Position numbers and translations under genes: made by a program
From: Ceriagrion tenellum
Taxonomy: Eukaryota; Arthropoda; Insecta; Odonata; Coenagrionidae
DNA: 64,000 bases
Direction of reading: 5' to 3'
Assembly: GCA_963169105.1 (NCBI GenBank)
Contig: OY720633.1
Span: 39,138,795 to 39,202,794 of the forward strand
Shown: in pieces, positions 23,771 through 35,699 of the stretch
Layout of the letters: every line of letters begins with the position of its first letter
Position numbering within the stretch: the stretch's first letter is position 1
The notes under the pieces: generated by a model
The model's input: only the letters and a program-made list of their open reading frames with translations
Database searches by the model: none
Told to the model about the DNA's origin: nothing

Positions 23771-26579
23771 GAGGTGAGATCATTGGAGTCACCTCTTGCC
23801 ACCAGTGCCTGAGCCCCCTGTTGGGAAGAACGGGGAAGTAGAGTGGAGTGAGAAGTGGATGGGAGTTAGAGGATCGACGATCTCTTGACCGATAAGATGA
23901 AGGATTGCTTCCCTTCGTGAACCCCGCCACCGGGCTATTATTTCCCGACTTACCCTTGACTCCCCTCCTCGTGTGCCCGCTCCCCAAGTGACAAATCGCA
24001 GACGCGAATAACTCCGCGTGGCATTTCCGCGGGGCACACCCTGCCCAACTCCCCTCTACCTCAGTGTAAAGGGCGAGGGGAGTGGGACGGTGACGGCAAA
24101 CTCTGTTCTCCACCGCCTCCATGGCCTCACATGCGCGTCACTTGGGCGTGGAGTGTAGCCGGGTGCCCGATATCCCGCGAAGGGTGTTGGGTAACAGGTT
24201 ACCACGAGTCGCTGGCGGAAGGGAGATCTCTCCCCAGACGCGGAAGTATGCGAGGTATTCCGGCCAATCTCCCGCAAATGTCTTCATTCCATGAAGGCAT
24301 ATTTTTAATATTCACATGGCAGCTTTGACATCATTAACACATCTTGAATTGGTTTGATATTTGTAGAAGAATTGAATCCCACTGCATTGATTCAGAGAAA
24401 TCAGAGTATCAGACCTATTTGGTGATGGCATTTGGAAATGGAGTTGAGACCAATTCTGAATTATGATATGGCCAGTTGACTAAGAATTGATTCGGTTCAT
24501 CATCGCGTCTCAAAAAAAATAGTTGAATGGGCCTTAGCGAATAACTGTTAGCTAATATTGCAGAAATAATGAAGGTACACCGGTTTATTGGAGCGATTCA
24601 GTAATCTAAAAAATCATTTATGTCTAATAAATAAAAAAAATTACCTTTTTATTTATTACTTCGAATTTTGGGCTGAAATTTCGAATCCATTCTTTATTTG
24701 TATCTGTAAAAATGGGTCATAGTGTTCCCGGGACGCTGTCATGATTCATCCCTTTCCGAGTGAAGATGCAGCTTAAAATCAGAAATTCCCATATAAATCT
24801 TTTACCTATGCATGTACATTAATAGTAAAAAAAAAGCTTTGTCCATTTTTCATTGAGAATCATTGCGGGTAGTGACTAAAATACGGATTATGTATTGTTG
24901 CCCAAGTATAAATAACACCTATATACTTCGAATATAAATGCATAAGACCTATAGGCAATATTTATGCATTATTATCAATCTGCCACTTATATTCCATTAA
25001 ACCATTTAATTTTGAGCATGTTATTTATGAATAAGAATGGAATAGCATCGTTAAATGTGCATTGACTGATAGAAAGAGTAATGATTTTCCTCAGAATCTC
25101 GGGACTCTCAAGTTAGTTCACAACTTACATCCTAGCAGGCGAGGTGCAACATCACTGTCTCATATACGATGATTACCTAATATGAAAAAAGTAATATTAT
25201 CCAACCTTTCGTGCTATTTTGCTTCTTGTTCACTAAGACTCAAAAGACTTCCAAAGATGAAAATATCGATTGGAGGGCAACTTTTAAGGTTTATCCTGCG
25301 GTGAAATCACGAAGATGGCGACGTTTCGCTTCACTTATTCTGCCATTACTGTCCCCACGTTACGAGCGTTACTTCAAAAACTAGATGACAGGTGCTGTAT
25401 AACTGAACGTCAATTAGCATGAGCATGAATGACTGCTGTGCTCATGTCATCTCTATAAAAGAGTTTTCTAGTCGCAAACCTACTCATATTTTAAGTATAA
25501 TGCATACTTTCAAGTTATGAACAATTTGTCAGTCTAATCGTCTTATCCGTGCAGCATCGGGCGTGCAGGGTTCTTCATCGTACAAACTAACACGGACCCC
25601 AAGGCCACGAGCGAATGCTGTTAGACAGGTTGGCTTGCGAAGAGCAGTCACCCGCGTTGACTTTACTATCGCTGAAGAATCGGAGTCTCCTCCATCGAAG
25701 TCGGACCAGTGCAGACAGGACGTAATAGAGTAGGTCCGCGCGCGTCTGGAGCTAGATACCACTTGTATCTACCACCATTCGAGAACCGTGGCCTTGCCGA
25801 CCACGCTTCTCAATCCGCGCAGGCCGTACCGGAAAAAAGTGAACTTTTGGAATCGGGCGGTGTTTCATCGGGCGTAATCACAGCGAAGTTTCAGGCGGGA
25901 CGCAGACAGCTTTGCACTCGACAGTCCAGGCTCGTTGAGTACGCCTGATGCATCTCTGGTGCTATGGAAAGTTCTGTCCAAGAGCCAACGAAGTCAAGCC
26001 CCAAAAGTGGAGTAAACTGCGTTCAAGGCACCGGCCACCCAAGCTATGAATGAATGAACTCACACAACCAACGATCTAAAATCGTAAAGAATTCATGAAT
26101 GGCTGGCACATGTTGGCAAGGAAAAAAACGCATTCAGGCGCTGTAGAGGAAACGACAGAGAAAAAAGCCGTGCGCTCTATCTGGCGGCCCTCATAAATGA
26201 TAGGGGATAGATAATAAGGGGCCGACCACCGCACGAAACGATGATGACGGCCGTCAAAACCCCTCCCGAGTTTTTTCTCTGCATTTCCACTCGCACTCTT
26301 GTCTCGTCAACGAACTGGAAATAGTGTAATGAAGGGTGCTACCTTCTATGAGCAATACGGTTTCATGGTACTACCATCAGGATCATTTTTTACATTCAAC
26401 TATTGTGTGCAATATGCTATTTACAATTACTGATTCGCAAATAGTTCGGTATTGATTTATTTGCTTAACATTTACAAAGACTAGTTGGCTGCAAAGACTG
26501 ATTGACTCTGACCATTGATTTTTCCCTATCCGCCACTTAAACGCTATGAAAAAAACGCTAAACGCCAAAGAAATTAGAG
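23771..26579. other. No confidently recognised gene
   Basis: About 25500-25960 has balanced composition and open frames on both strands (25529-25762 minus, 25709-25948 plus), but neither translation resembles a family I know. About 23780-24270 is moderately GC-rich. A short inverted pair GCAGAGAAAAAA-type lies at about 26154 and 26272-26282, possibly ends of a small MITE. Confidence 0.35.
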
Positions 26580-26880
26580 CCATTGGATAGAACAGAAGAG
26601 AATAGAAAAATGTTGCTGGACATGGAGGCTAAAGATTAAATGAACAGATATGATTGGAAATTAGAACGTGTACAGAGGAATTAAAGAGGAGAAAATCATA
26701 TGGAGCACCATTAATAAGGGACAGATGGATTGGCAGCACTTTGGAAACTAAATGAATTTGTAAGGAACATAAAAAAGAGAAAATAGGAGGTAAATCCCCG
26801 AGGAGGATACAAGAGGACAAATACATGAGTCACACGAAACGGAATATGAAACAGAAGAGCTACAAGGCAGGTGTACAACA
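26580..26880 (+). pseudogene. Eroded LINE reverse transcriptase C terminus
   Basis: Fragments such as LNEFVRN and RKIGGKSPRRIQED appear in broken frames. They resemble the C-terminal 'EG...GK..GRPR' region and align with the scrap at 21320-21395. Several in-frame stops are present. Confidence 0.35.
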
Positions 26881-27785
26881 ATTTTAGAAATAAATGACTG
26901 ATGATTTATTATATGGTAATGATATATTTCGCAGACAACCTTCCTAATTTTGTGTTTTCATATGTCCCTCGGCCTTCTTCTCTTCCTTCTATTTCTTATT
27001 GTGCTACATCGCCGCTCAACCGCATGAGTCTCGGCTTCGAAAAACTTTGTATATTCATAAACGTTTTTCCTATCATATTTTCCCATAGAAGTTGCCTTTT
27101 CATCAATAGTCTTTGCATCACGCCTCTCAGTGTTTGATGCTCACAATGTTCATTCATTTTCCACAAACATCCATATACTTTCAGATTCGAAGAACAATTG
27201 GACTAGCCACGACAGCAGCTCAATCAGAGTTATTCCTCAGGATAGCACGAATGCAAGAAATTCACAGGGAAAAAAGGCCTCACAGACTGAAATCCCATGA
27301 TGGGTTAATAATTTTTACTTTGTATTTCTCTTTTAAAATTCACGCCGAACTAATGCATGTACCAATCTTTAGCAGCCATTTTAGTTCAAGTTTGGATGTA
27401 ATCGAAAAGATCAGATATGGAAAGTAATTGCTGAAACAATATTGAAACCACTATCATCACAAGCTTATATTTTCTGCCAGTAGTTCCTAATGTCCATGTT
27501 AAGGAGGCTGTCCTTTGTCCATGCATACACTATGTAAGAACGGAATGGTAGCCTTTGCAATGTAATTGAGGCACCATTCCTCCGTAATAATTTGTTAATT
27601 TTACCGTTCACGCAATTGTCCATTCGCACTTACCATGTGAACCACGACGGACCACCGTGCCTTTGCCATCTCTCGGCCATCTTAAGTTATTACTTCGGAT
27701 GTACGCAATCTATTGTCATTGATTATTCTCCTTCTTTAGCTTAGGCACGGTGCGTGATTCTTCTTTACTGCATGTGTCTCTTGCA

Positions 27786-27960
27786 CAGAATATTCAACGA
27801 TATTTGGCGAGAAGTTGTGGAACATCATCTTGAATTTCAAAGTAACTTAGAAATGTCCAAGCTGTTATTCATCTGTTTGTTCAACGCGTTTCGAGCGTCA
27901 TCTTCAGGAACAAGACATTGTACCTTCAGGTACAAGACATATAAATAACAGGGGACACTT
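27786..27960. mobile_element. PLE pLTR-like fragment
   Basis: The block ATTCAACGATATTTGGCGAG followed by GTTGTGGAACATCATCTTGAATTT is shared with 58970-59060 (inverted) and more distantly with 30360-30400. It is followed by a minus-strand hammerhead motif (27876-27913) and a repeated phrase around ACAAGACAT. Confidence 0.5.
27876..27913 (-). ncRNA. Hammerhead ribozyme candidate, intact core
   Basis: Read on the minus strand: stem I UUGUUC (27913-27908) pairs perfectly with GAACAA (27882-27877). The core CUGAAGA (27907-27901) and GAAAC (27892-27888) are intact. One extra U (27900) precedes a minimal stem II GA-CGC-UC. Stem III is ACGCGU with a 2-nt loop, and U27883 sits at the cleavage position. 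The layout is a miniature type-I hammerhead like those described in Penelope-like elements, some of which act as dimers. The weak stem II and U at position 17 may lower activity. Confidence 0.6.
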
Positions 27961-28329
27961 CCAAGTTTCGTTATTTAAACTGTGAGACAATAGTCAATCC
28001 ATCTCTTCCGCAGTCTCCCTTTGCCTCTGTCTGCGATAATAAATCAATTTCCGTTATATCAGCAGGTGTGATTTCTCTATGCTCTTATTGTGCACCCACT
28101 CGTTTGCTGCTTTCGATTGTGCACGTAATAGCTTATCTCCTTTGCCTATCCAGGAAAGTGTGTCCGCAAAAATTCATCGCAATTTTCTCATCTCGCCAAG
28201 TCCTAATTACCTACAAGTCGTTTTTGTGTCTTGCGGGGGTTCTCAGCAGTATGTAAATATTGATCTTATTCTTGTTGTAAATATCCTTGATTCCATCAGC
28301 CATTCCTACGATCGGCATTCGTATGCAAT

Positions 28330-28800
28330 GTCCTTCGGTTTGTCCTCGACTTTCTCCCCCGACTCAGTTCTCGCGACCTCACCCCCTCAAGAACACACTG
28401 CACCCCTCACTCCCTACCTCCCCCCGCCCCTCCCCACCCACCCCGCCCATAACGCGTGTGTAACTCCCTCGCCCGTTCCCACACAAGCCAAGAGAGAGAG
28501 AAAGGCGAGCAACCCTTCCCCACGTGGGCCGCACATGTGCGCCGAAGAAGTCTCCCCTCTCGGCCACCCCTTCCTCCATATCTGCACCCCTACCAACTGC
28601 CCCCCATCATAACGCAAGACTCCCCTCGACAATATGCGGCCTACACTCCCTGCTCTCCGAATTTCATAGCAGTGTCCTTCCCTCCAAGCCATTCCTCAAG
28701 TCCCTCTCGTCCTTTTTCGTACGTATTATTCATCCCTCTTTCCTCTTGAAGGCATTCACGTCTGTCCGCCGCTCCTTGCTTAGATACAGTCCCGATAGAG
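28330..28800. repeat. Pyrimidine-rich low-complexity tract
   Basis: Strongly C/T-rich on the plus strand with runs of C. It generates proline/serine-rich frames on one strand and glycine-rich frames on the other. No protein family is recognisable. Confidence 0.55.
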
Positions 28801-30329
28801 CTGAGAGAGGCACACTGCAAGATTGACAGAATGGTATTATGATGCGCCGGCATTTTTCTCATCCTAGCAAATGTCGCACCATTAGTTTAGTTAATAAGTT
28901 AAAATAAGTTTTCCAATTTAGAAAAAAACAATTTTACAACAACTACTACAAAATACCAGATGGACTGACATTTTCCAAAGGCCTTAAAACGGGTTTATAG
29001 TAACGCCAGGTTGTTAATTCCCACATAACCTAGGAAATTATAATAATACACGAGCAGGAGCAAAAAGCTTACATTCGTCGGCATAATTCAAATTTTGAAG
29101 ACGCATATTACAATAAATAGCTCTGAGGGATCCAATTTATAAAATTTACGGATGGTGATAAAGTGAAAGAATATGCAGAAAAAGTAACCTAATTTACAGT
29201 CTTTAACGAGCAAAAATTGCGGACTTCATCTCAAGGTATTTGAATTTTATCTTCAAAATAGGACTTACTAGAAAATTCTTTGATATAATATTTATTTTTC
29301 AAGAAAAAGGTATGCACACCGTGTCCATACATATTATCTTTATGCTTCAAACCGTCTTAAGGCAGTGTTGACCCTGCATTGTCATTTCTTGCTCTTTTAG
29401 GCAGTGGAGGGAAGTATTTTAGCGCTCCACTCTGTTAAAACGCCGGTATTGAACTCACTTTGGGTAAACTTTGTTTAGCATACAAATTGTGTCAACTTCC
29501 TTGTGTCAGTCTTTCATTTTCTTTAACTGTCGCCGCTGACAATATTTCAGCTCATTAAGCTCTCCCGTTTTTGCTTTCCTCTTTCATAAAACTCACACTA
29601 CTTAAATATGTTTCCTCCCTATACTTTCTTAGAAAGCCATATCTCTTTTTCATCTAATTTAAGTGTCATGTACATAATTTCCTCTTTTAAAATGAAGAAA
29701 AATACTAACTCAGCTTTGGCATTAATCTTCAGCCAACTGTTATTCACCCAGTCACAATGAAATATTTCGTTAATACTTTAGGAATTGACGCTGAATCGCT
29801 CTCTCCGAGCCAGCAGCTAAATAAGTAGAAAGAATAAATTTCAAACCAAGTAAATGGCGCCGGTATTCAATTATTATCAAATGAGGCGCTTAACTCTGTC
29901 AGACAGAGTTAACTTTTTTTCTTCGCCCGAGATGGCTTTCAACCTCAACGGTTTCTCTGGAAGAAACGGTTAAAATGTTAGACGTAATAATACTTCGAGA
30001 CGCAAGGAAGCGTGGAGAGAGCGGGGAAGTGCGGGGAAGGGGAGTGGCCGTGTGGGTGGCTGGCAAAAAATGCTAGCTGGGAGAGAGGAGGCCGACTTTA
30101 TGAACAGTCATCCCACCACTGGACTACAGCATTTCTGCTGTGAGTCTGCAGCAATGGTCTAGGACATTTCTGTCTCTCCATTTAGCCCCCTAATCAGTTT
30201 TGTAGATGGAAACTTTCACCATTTTCTAAAGCGTTTTTATACGCGCGTTCATTTCAATATTATTGCCACCCATTGCTTTGCACCTAATTAAACACTAATG
30301 CAAATTGATGACTTCCAAACCAACAAATT
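28801..30329. other. No recognised gene
   Basis: AT-rich with a short G-rich purine stretch near 30015-30090. Nothing else is supported. Confidence 0.4.
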
Positions 30330-30445
30330 TTTATCGAACTCTAATTTATAACAGGAATTATTTCAAAAGATTCAGGCGAGATATCGTGGAAGTTCGTCAT
30401 ATTAAAACAGGAACAAAAATTGAACTTTTCCACAGGGTATTTATT

Positions 30446-30488
30446 GCGCACGACGTGTTTCAACTCACAGAGCCATCATCAGGTACAT
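30446..30488 (-). ncRNA. Hammerhead ribozyme candidate, fully intact core
   Basis: Minus strand: core CUGAUGA (30482-30476) and GAAAC (30461-30457) match the consensus. An extra U (30475) precedes stem II GGCUC/GAGUU (5 pairs, two G-U) with loop UGU. Stem III is ACACGU, with C30452 at the cleavage position. Stem I pairs 30483-30487 with 30451-30447 (five pairs, two G-U). This is the most complete motif in the window. Cleavage is predicted after the C at 30452. Confidence 0.65.
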
Positions 30489-30490
30489 GT

Positions 30491-30534
30491 CTTGTACCTG
30501 ATGTACGCTCTGTGAGTTGAAACACGTCGTACGC
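30491..30534 (+). ncRNA. Hammerhead ribozyme twin with A9 to U
   Basis: Plus strand: stem I GUAC (30494-30497)/GUAC (30529-30532) plus a G-U pair; core CUGAUGU (30498-30504); stem II around CGCUC/GAGU with loop UGU; GAAAC (30519-30523); stem III ACACGU; C30528 at the cleavage position. It differs from the minus-strand motif mainly at A9 and in stem II. Confidence 0.5.
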
Positions 30535-30592
30535 AATAAATATCTTGTGGAATTGAGCAATTGTCGTTTCTATTTTAATACAGGAATTATCC

Positions 30593-32589
30593 ATATCCAT
30601 TTGAATACCTACACATAAAATATATCTGCTGAAGATACAGCTTATGAAACTAAGATTTCATCACATTTGCTATATTTTCGCGCAGGACCATCATAAATTA
30701 TTTCATTTATGATGTAGTACCGAGAGTATTATTGCTTTATATGGTTTTAAAAGAGATATACCAGTCAGCAGCATGAAGTTGAGTGAATAAGTTCGGAAAT
30801 CTTTTATAACATGAAATACTTTACAATAGTACAAATTGTTTCAATCATCTTCGGCTTTAAAAATGAAATTGTAACTGATAAAGTTGTCCACACTGGCCTT
30901 CTATCCACATTGCAAAATAAATTTGCTGAGATCAGAGAAAAGTTTGGACCTAATCATTTTTAATTGAAAATCTTGTTTAAGGTAACTGGGGCCAGCTGTG
31001 AGAAAAATGACGAGCTCCTTTAGTTCAGATAAACTTCCACTTTGCATAGCTAAATATTATCGTCATTCCTTGCCATCTTATGATTTATAAAGACCAAAAA
31101 ATTCAATTCATGATTTTTATGAGTAATGTAAAGTCTCATCGAAAGGATAAAAGTAAGTTTAAATCTGATCGCTTTGATTACATTTCGAAGCAGAGCAAGG
31201 TAGTGCAATTCATGCTCTACACGAAAATAAATATTACGAATAGACATCCAATTTTAAGGAAAGTCTTCGCAACCCAATGCTTGATAGACTGTAATAATAA
31301 AGTTATTTCCTCATCGCCAGTTAAGAGCTCTAAAAACAAACTGTGGCTTCGGGTACAGCTTGTGATATTACTTGATGTTGTGGGGGTACCTAATGGTGCC
31401 GTAAGTCGACTGACCCCGTCGTACCAAATGAAAGATTTTGGTATTGTTGTAGTGTTTTCTTTTTTAGAGTGAAATCCATTGATTTGTATGTTCGTAGCAT
31501 ATTTAATTGAGTGATGTGAAAATATTATCAAGTCACAATAAATTGAATCAAATTCTCTTTCATTTTTGTCGGATGAAATTCAACTTCTGTGAACAATAGT
31601 AGCCCTAGTCTGATTGTTCGATGCAAGGGTTCATTACGACTAATATGTACGAAAATTTATGATGGTAATTTGGTTAAATCAGTCAGATAGTTAAGTTTGA
31701 CCATCATAGCGTAAAATAGATAATACGGTAATGTTAGCGCCATTAAGGTCCTCCGCAATGTAAGTATCCTCAAAAAGGCGTTCATGTAAAGAGACATGAA
31801 AAGAGTGACATTCCCAATCTGTATTTTACCATGCTTACAAAAAATGAAACTTTCAAAGTCTCCCACCATATCTCACTTGTCTATGGCCCTACTTCCCGCG
31901 GCGATCAGGAGGCACTGATAACTTCTTTCGTCGTCACGTAATTTTTATAGGATGCTCCCCTTTTCGCTACAACGGGATGGAAATTGTTACGAATGACGGG
32001 CTAGGAAAGAAGCCTTTTGGAGGGGGTGGAAGGATAGAAGGGAGGGCTGGATTATGAGTAAGAGGAGAGCGTTTTGAAAAGCCTATGAAAGTGTCAGCGG
32101 CGATGACAGAGATTAGCTCGGGGAAGAGACGAGAGGGTTCAGCCGGGGAGAGTTCCCTTCTTAGCGTGCGTTTCCCTCCCCGCTTGACTTAACCACGCGA
32201 CTCCCTCGAAGACTACGCTATACGTCTGAACCCCCTCACTTTCTTCTCGCCCACTACTCAAATTTACTTCCACCCACCCTCTTTCCTAAGCGTTCCATTC
32301 CATGCCCGACTAGTAGTCCCCACAATATCCCGCACTAATATCCACGAATCCTCACGTCTTCTTCAGTGACAGACGCACTGAGTCCATCCCATCTCTTTGG
32401 TCATCCATGAACTTGGATCATTACTTCACACACAGGTATAAAATCGAACACCATTAATTATTCTACTTTTTTCTTCAGTACTGGCTCTAATTCGTCATGT
32501 GTACCTATAAGTCAAAAGGTAAAACTGAAAATCAATATCTCTTGTATATTCCCAATGCTTCTTTTCTCCAACGGCATTTTGTCCCTGGC
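30593..32589. other. No recognised gene
   Basis: A 130-residue open frame at 31080-31472 (plus) has no motif I recognise and normal AT-rich composition. The remainder is AT-rich, with a GC-richer patch at 32000-32180. Confidence 0.4.
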
Positions 32590-33310
32590 GGTATAAATAA
32601 TTCAGTGTCCGTCAACTAGAATGATATGATCTTTCCATTCACTAACTCTGTTAAGTACTAACTCGCTGATGTTCTACTATGCATATTTGTCCAGTAATTT
32701 AGTTTCTTTGCTGTTCTAATAACGTTTTCTCGCTTATTATTCGTAATACCCTGGTAACACTTGTTTCAAATTTTCTTTTTGTTTAAGTTCTGTCTGGCCA
32801 AGTCTCAACAGTACTGGGTGTTGATATTGGCCTTATTTCTGCTAAAAATATCCTTTATTTATTCTCAACTCTTCTAAATTATCCATCGCCCACTTCATCG
32901 TTCTGGCATGTGGCTAGTCTTGTTTTAGTAGACTGCGCTCGCACCTCTTCTTAAAAATCACTATGCCTATAAAATTTTATTCCTTGATAATTGAAATCTT
33001 AAATTTTATTGCTTTAATTTCTCTTCATCATCCACCAACTTACTCCTCATGGGCGTTTTAGATATTTTCTTACATTTTTGCGTTGGCAGACATTATCATT
33101 TTGAATTAGGTAGCTGAACCGCTACATAGATGAAGTTAGCTCTGGAGCTCGTACTCAATTTGAGAAATCACTGCAGCATCATCACCGTAGAATAACATCG
33201 TGAAACTGCACCCACGAATTCCTCTTAGTAATTTATCTTCCGTTAATAAGTTGTTCATGGTGATGTTGAAAAGAAGTCGATTCGAGGAATCTCCTTATCG
33301 TAAGATTGTT
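32590..33310 (-). pseudogene. LINE reverse transcriptase fragment (RTE-like), decayed
   Basis: Minus-strand translation in shifting frames gives NRLLFNITMNNLL, then LRGIRGCSFTMLFYGDDAAV (motif C; YGDD at 33189-33178), then C-terminal pieces resembling 'RP..TY..ETW.D' near 32830 and 'LRIISEKTLL' near 32740. This order matches motif B to the C terminus of LINE ORF2. The usual LINE motif C is YADD or FADD, and here the second residue is Gly. Many stops and frameshifts are present. No 5' endonuclease is seen. Confidence 0.55.
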
Positions 33311-34415
33311 TATACCGTAATTCCGTTATCAACGTCAGAATAACCGTTTCCACATGTATCCGCTAGTTATACGTTCTCAACCGAAAATAATTGTCTCGTG
33401 GCATAAAGCAACGTCTTCCTAATCTCAAATTACTTCCATCCCACATTTTTCCTCCGCCATTATTCAAGTTCCTTTCTTAATAATGCACTATAACACTATG
33501 CCCAATGAGGAGATTATTTCTCCCCGAAATATGAGAGACGCCAAAATCTGTGTTCATTTTCAGGTGTCTGTTGAGAATGAACTATTTTGGAATGAAAAGG
33601 TTACTTTGGAGCTTAACATGATGCTTTAATTATTGGCAGTGTTTGGAAAAATAATTTTGAAGAAAATTTCTCAACCAAGATAAACTACATTGAATATTTC
33701 CAACACTGATAGCGGGATGGTGTTAGTTTGAATTTTATGTATCTTTAGTCTAATCAAATCCAGAATGAACACACTCATACTCGAAGTATGGCTGTATTTC
33801 ACGCCTCACAGAATAATTTATTATTATGGTTAGGTGTGATAACCTGCCAATTCTATTAAAAAGAATTGTCAGGAGAAGACGTTTATCAGATGACGAAAAA
33901 CAACTACCTCTTGCTGAAAATTCAATACTCGATACATTGCTACAAATCTATTGCAAAGTGCTTCTTTTTTATGAGAAAAATCACAAATTGATCTTACAAA
34001 ACTAAAAAAGGAGAAATTTTAGTATTAACACGGCAGTTTTACGGAAATGCTATTCTCCTTGGTTTAACGCATCCGCAGTCTCAACTCAGTTTGATTCATA
34101 TCAGTTAACAATTGTCCATATATTGAAGGAAAGAGAACTTACTTACTGCAAAACTGAATGCGATAGTATGACCGTTATTTTAGACTCATGGTATTTCTTC
34201 ACCCGTAAGGAAAGCGCTCAATAGGAGGAAGGTATCTTCTCATGAAAAGAAAACGCGACAAATCAATGCTAGATTTGTCTCATTAAAGAAAGGTTAAGTT
34301 GATTTATCTCCCAGCATTGAAGATATAATCTCAGTTACTCGATGTGTTTTCCTGTGGGACAATATTTATTAAATAGAAAATAAATTGAGGAAGGCTGCCA
34401 GCGCGTGATTCTCGG
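33311..34415. other. No recognised gene
   Basis: AT-rich sequence, nothing supported. Confidence 0.4.
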
Positions 34416-34459
34416 CGTTATACCACGGCCGTCTTCATAGAGACGGCCATGGTTATACC
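34416..34459. repeat. Short imperfect hairpin
   Basis: GTTATACCACGGCCGTCT is followed after TCATAG by AGACGGCCATGGTTATACC. An inner 9-bp GC-rich stem (ACGGCCGTCT-type) is perfect apart from one G-U-type change. Origin unknown. Confidence 0.55.
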
Positions 34460-34499
34460 GATTAAGCTAGCTTTGCTTTGATACTTTCCTCCATATTGA

Positions 34500-34860
34500 T
34501 CCATCCTTGCATAACTCTTTTGTTTCAGTTATGCTCACCTATTGCTTCATGGACGCCTTTGGGTCCTTAGGTTCCATTCCTTCAGAATAGCTTCAACTAC
34601 ATTAACCGCTCTCGTGTCTGCTACTTCCCCATACTTCATTCATCCGTTTTCCTCATACCTGTTTCTTTATTTCATTATTATCTTCTCTCCCTCTTTCTAC
34701 GTGATCAAGTCAATGAAGCTCGCTCTTTTTGTTCATGTCCATTACCGGAGTATCCTTTCCACAATATTCATCACCCACTCGTTCTTAACCTTATCCCTTC
34801 TTCCCTTACCTTATACACTCATCATCATAACAAACCCAATGAAGTAAACCTATACGCATT
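34500..34860 (-). pseudogene. LINE reverse transcriptase C-terminal fragment (61-kb family)
   Basis: Minus-strand reading in broken frames gives pieces like 'ERSVLRWFGHVER', a 'NEVWGS.R..' segment, 'KEWNLR' and TKELCKDGSIWR. These follow the order of the intact fragment at 61150-61745 (LRWFGHVERMNESR, GRGRPRKLW, EVCKDR). Several frameshifts. Confidence 0.45.
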
Positions 34861-35039
34861 CTTAATCTGTCATAAACAAGTAGCCCTGACGAACAAAAAA
34901 CTGAGAAGGAATGCACTTACATAGACGTATACATGCATACCCATCATCCCATTACCTTCCGGGATAGACAAAGTCAAAGAATATAGTTATCACCGTTAGC
35001 CCAAGAAAAATGGCTCCATTTTAACATTTTCCTACATGA

Positions 35040-35300
35040 TGCCCTATTCTAACAGACCACTATTTCTTCTCTTAATCTCATTGCCTCTTAAATGCTCTCC
35101 GATTCTCAGAACGCCCAACACCCCTCTTCGATAGAGTCTCTTCTGCAACACTCACCCATAAATTTCGCAGTCTTCCTCTCCTTATCATACCATTCACCCT
35201 ACTACCGAGTATCATTCTCGTTATTCGACTCTCTTTCATCCTCTCTACATGGCCAAATCAACGGAGCAAACTCTTATAAGCTGCAATTTTTATTTACCAA
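35040..35300 (-). pseudogene. LINE reverse transcriptase C-terminal fragment (61-kb family)
   Basis: Minus frame SLLR*FGHVERMKESRITR, then RVNGMIRRGRLRNLWVSVAE, then RSENRRAFK. It is the same family as 61150-61745, with the tryptophan of RWFGH mutated to a stop and otherwise long in-frame similarity. Confidence 0.6.
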
Positions 35301-35479
35301 CTAACAATGAGATAAACAGCATATTCTCTTGCTAGAGAATGAGTTGAGGGAAAAAGTGCTCGGTGACTTATAGACGGTAATTTGTTTATTTAGTATGGCT
35401 GAAAAATGAGGTCATGTATGCCATTGCAATGTTGTAGTCATTTAGATGGAAAGGGTAATACGAGGGTTGAAGAGAAACC

Positions 35480-35685
35480 AGGTATCGGCGCTAGCCTATT
35501 CTCAACAAAAGTAGCACTTAACTTAAACAAAAAAGGAATACCAAACAATTCATCATCTCGTGCCCAACTAGAGATCGGGGCTATACACAAATGTCTCAGC
35601 GACTGTCGGGATTCGAACTTAGTCTCCCTGGATGGGAAGCTTGCACTCTAACCCTCATGCCAACCCGATTCTCCTTTGGACACTC
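35480..35685 (-). repeat. tRNA-derived SINE
   Basis: Minus strand: A box TGGCATGAGGGTTAGAG, anticodon-arm region with CCCATCCAGGGAG, then AAGTTCGAATCCCGAC (B box) in tRNA spacing (about 35676-35605). A non-tRNA body follows to about 35480. Confidence 0.55.
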
Positions 35686-35699
35686 GATCTTATAACCGA

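Larger units (their letters stand above)
30330..30592. mobile_element. PLE-type foldback with two opposed hammerheads
   Basis: The sequence is palindromic around about 30490. ATTGCGCACGACGTGTTTCA (30443) faces the right-arm copy, and CCACAGGGTATTTATT faces AATAAATATCTTGTGG. Similarity continues outwards through TATTAAAACAGG/TTTTAATACAGG. Each arm carries a hammerhead motif on opposite strands. The left flank (30340-30400) has a block related to the PLE fragments at 27.8 and 59.0 kb. Confidence 0.65.

Noticed and set aside
25529..25948. Two overlapping opposite-strand frames with balanced composition
   Set aside because: Neither resembles a known protein; coding status cannot be decided without conservation data.
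26154..26282. Small MITE with GCAGAGAAAAAA-type ends
   Set aside because: The inverted ends are about 12 bp and A-rich, which can arise by chance; no target duplication seen.
28079..28862. Cluster of overlapping open frames as a gene
   Set aside because: Pyrimidine-rich tract gives open frames on both strands at once; no domain, no splice pattern.
31080..31472. 130-residue plus-strand frame as a gene
   Set aside because: No recognisable motif, AT-rich codon make-up like the background, and an equally long antisense frame at the same place.
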